A DNA stretch of 8,358 nt from Sandaracinomonas sp041180785 (lineage in GTDB: Bacteria > Bacteroidota > Bacteroidia > Cytophagales > Spirosomataceae). The notes under the pieces were generated by a model. That model was given only the letters and a program-made list of their open reading frames with translations, did not search any database and had not been told where the DNA came from. The position numbers were made by a program, and so were the translations under genes. This document shows positions 6,809 through 8,358 of this stretch, piece after piece. Position 1 is the stretch's first letter; every line of letters begins with the position of its first letter. The stretch covers positions 1 through 8,358 of the forward strand of contig JBEGQV010000045.1 of assembly GCA_041180785.1 (NCBI GenBank), read 5' to 3'.

Positions 6809-8159
6809 TCACTCAGTAGCAGCATCAGAATTTATTGAAGACAGAGAGCGTACCGACTGGCACAACGAGACTCTTTGGTGGGTGCGGGCTAAGCGTGATA
6901 AGGCCTCCAAAGCTATCCCAGAATGGGAAGATTTACGTGAACAAGCCTCGCAAATTAAAAATTATACACTCGATCATTTGGGAGAATTGTTGCTTCAGTT
7001 TGAACAAAATGCAATCCAAAATGGTATAAAAGTCCACTGGGCTGCGGATGCCAAAGAACATAATCAAATTGTTCACGCAATCATTGCTCAAAAAGGAGTC
7101 ACTCAATTGGTGAAAAGTAAGTCGATGCTCACTGAAGAGTGTCATTTAAATGAATATTTAGCCGAGAAAGGGATTGATGTGGTGGATACCGATTTGGGGG
7201 AACGTATTGTGCAATTTCGAAAAGAAGCCCCAAGTCATATTGTATTACCTGCCATCCACTTAAAAAAAGAAGATGTCGGAGAAACCTTTCACGAGCATTT
7301 AGGTACACCAAAAGGAAATAAAGATCCCCAATTTTTGACAGAGGCAGCTCGACAACATTTGCGGGAAAAGTTTTTACAATCCAAAGTAGCCATTACAGGT
7401 GTAAATTTTGCAGTGGCTGAAACAGGTGAGTTTGTGGTATGTACTAATGAAGGCAATGCCGACATGGGTGCCCACTTGGCTGATGTTCATATTGCTTGTA
7501 TGGGTTTGGAGAAAATCATTCCATACAGAAACGACCTTGGTGTATTTTTACGATTACTGGCACGATCGGCAACCGGACAATTAATTACGACCTATTCAAG
7601 TCATTTTAAAGCACCCAGAGCGGGTCAAGAAATGCACATTGTGTTGGTTGATAATGGACGGACACGACAATTAGCTCGTCCGGAATTTAGAAACTCGCTG
7701 AAATGCATCCGTTGTGCTGCTTGTTTTAATACCTGTCCAGTTTATCGACGTTCAGGTGGACATTCCTACCACCAAGCCGTAGCTGGACCTATCGGTTCAA
7801 TTCTAGCACCCAATTTCGATATGAAAGCCAATGCGGATTTGCCTTTTGCGAGTACGCTGTGTGGTAGCTGCTCGAATGTTTGTCCGGTGAAAATAAACAT
7901 CGATCAACAATTGTGGTTGTGGCGACAAGAAATCACCAAAGAAGGATTAGCACCAAAAGGAAAAGCAATAGGCATGAAAGGCATGGCCATCTTATTCGCT
8001 CATCCGAGAATGTATCAGTTTGCGGGTAAAATTGGTCGTTGGGTATTAAAAAACGTTCCATTTATTGCAAATAATAGATTAAATCCATGGTATTGGCAAC
8101 GTGAAATGCCCGAAGCACCGAAGGAAAGTTTTCAAGAATGGTACAAAAAAAATGAATAG
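6801..8159 (+). CDS. lutB: L-lactate oxidation complex subunit LutB (LUD domain plus ferredoxin-type 4Fe-4S domain)
   Basis: This is LutB (YkgF in E. coli), the iron-sulfur subunit of the LutABC L-lactate oxidising complex. It is 452 residues long, a little shorter than the roughly 475 of characterised homologues. The N-terminus carries the family signature ERTDWHNETLWWVRAKRDKA (residues 16-35). The LUD domain spans about 50-290, with KSKSMLTEE (105-113) and AETGEFVVCTNEGN (206-219). The ferredoxin-like part has Cys302, Cys305, Cys308 and Cys312 (CIRCAACFNTCP), then Cys354, Cys357 and Cys361 (CGSCSNVCP), enough for two clusters if Cys312 and Cys361 are shared in the usual crossed pattern. The short tail ends in a basic YKKNE. 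The ATG at 6801 sits within the lutA stop region (ATGCGTAG), and the stop overlaps lutC the same way (ATGAATAG), which suggests translational coupling. Confidence 0.95.
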   Translation: MRSHSVAASEFIEDRERTDWHNETLWWVRAKRDKASKAIPEWEDLREQASQIKNYTLDHLGELLLQFEQNAIQNGIKVHWAADAKEHNQIVHAIIAQKGVTQLVKSKSMLTEECHLNEYLAEKGIDVVDTDLGERIVQFRKEAPSHIVLPAIHLKKEDVGETFHEHLGTPKGNKDPQFLTEAARQHLREKFLQSKVAITGVNFAVAETGEFVVCTNEGNADMGAHLADVHIACMGLEKIIPYRNDLGVFLRLLARSATGQLITTYSSHFKAPRAGQEMHIVLVDNGRTRQLARPEFRNSLKCIRCAACFNTCPVYRRSGGHSYHQAVAGPIGSILAPNFDMKANADLPFASTLCGSCSNVCPVKINIDQQLWLWRQEITKEGLAPKGKAIGMKGMAILFAHPRMYQFAGKIGRWVLKNVPFIANNRLNPWYWQREMPEAPKESFQEWYKKNE

Positions 8160-8358
8160 CAGAGAATCAATTTTATCGAAAATAAACGCTTTGGCACCAA
8201 TAGGGGCAGAGCATCCTGGCGATTTTCAGGTAAATACATCTGAATTGGGTGACCATGTTGAAGAATTTCAAAATTCCCTAGCTGTTGTTGGTGCAATTAG
8301 TAAATTGGTATCAAATGAATCAATTGATGAAGCCATACAAGAAATTCATCCGGGTAAA
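8152..8358 (+). CDS. lutC: L-lactate oxidation complex subunit LutC, 5' part only
   Basis: The window ends inside this gene. Sixty-nine codons are visible, starting MNSRESILSKINAL, which resembles the MSxREAILxKI opening of LutC (YkgG) proteins. The rest of this stretch is acidic and variable, as is usual before the LUD core, and the core itself lies beyond the window. A full LutC would be about 190-240 residues. The ATG at 8152 is inside an A-rich run and overlaps the lutB TAG by 8 nt, the same junction shape as lutA/lutB. Position after lutB makes the call fairly safe even though the diagnostic LUD motifs are not seen. Confidence 0.85.
   Translation, partial: MNSRESILSKINALAPIGAEHPGDFQVNTSELGDHVEEFQNSLAVVGAISKLVSNESIDEAIQEIHPGK

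Noticed and set aside
1..8358. CRISPR arrays, insertion sequences, tRNA or rRNA genes, or a phage or defence island.
   Set aside because: No spaced direct repeats, transposase motifs or structural RNA were seen. Genes are co-directional, tightly packed and metabolic.

Overview
The window looks like AT-rich chromosomal DNA from a member of the Bacteroidota, possibly an environmental Cytophagales-type organism. The genus cannot be fixed from the sequence. Three things point this way: no purine-rich Shine-Dalgarno motif is obvious ahead of the gene starts, the one clear intergenic gap holds a match to the Bacteroidota -7 element (TAnnTTTG), and the protein architectures fit. All genes are on the + strand and almost no DNA is non-coding.

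Layout: (1) 1-1262 is the 3' part of an M20-family metallo-amidohydrolase whose start lies upstream of the window and which was probably exported. (2) 1263-1330 is the only real gap. It carries a small hairpin and a promoter-like element. (3) 1331-8358 is a tightly packed operon: a fused rhamnulose-1-phosphate aldolase/lactaldehyde dehydrogenase (rhaEW type), an L-rhamnose isomerase of the Pseudomonas stutzeri RhaI type, an FGGY kinase (rhaB-like), then lutA, lutB and the first 69 codons of lutC. Junctions within the operon are +9 (to the ATG at 3458), +1, -4, -8 and -8 nt, which suggests one transcript and translational coupling.

Together the genes form a nearly complete L-rhamnose route: rhamnose to rhamnulose (RhaI), to rhamnulose-1-phosphate (kinase), to DHAP plus L-lactaldehyde (aldolase domain), to L-lactate (SDR domain), to pyruvate (LutABC iron-sulfur lactate oxidation). 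Adding lutABC means both halves of the sugar reach central metabolism, instead of lactate or propanediol being lost. No transporter, mutarotase, regulator or rhamnosidase lies within the window.

The known gene families explain nearly everything, and I see no evidence of a wholly new system. The most unexpected structure is a perfect 12-bp inverted repeat with a GAAA loop inside the first codons of the kinase gene (4772-4799). It overlaps the codons for the ATP phosphate-binding loop and could be an RNA element that tunes expression between rhaI and the downstream genes.
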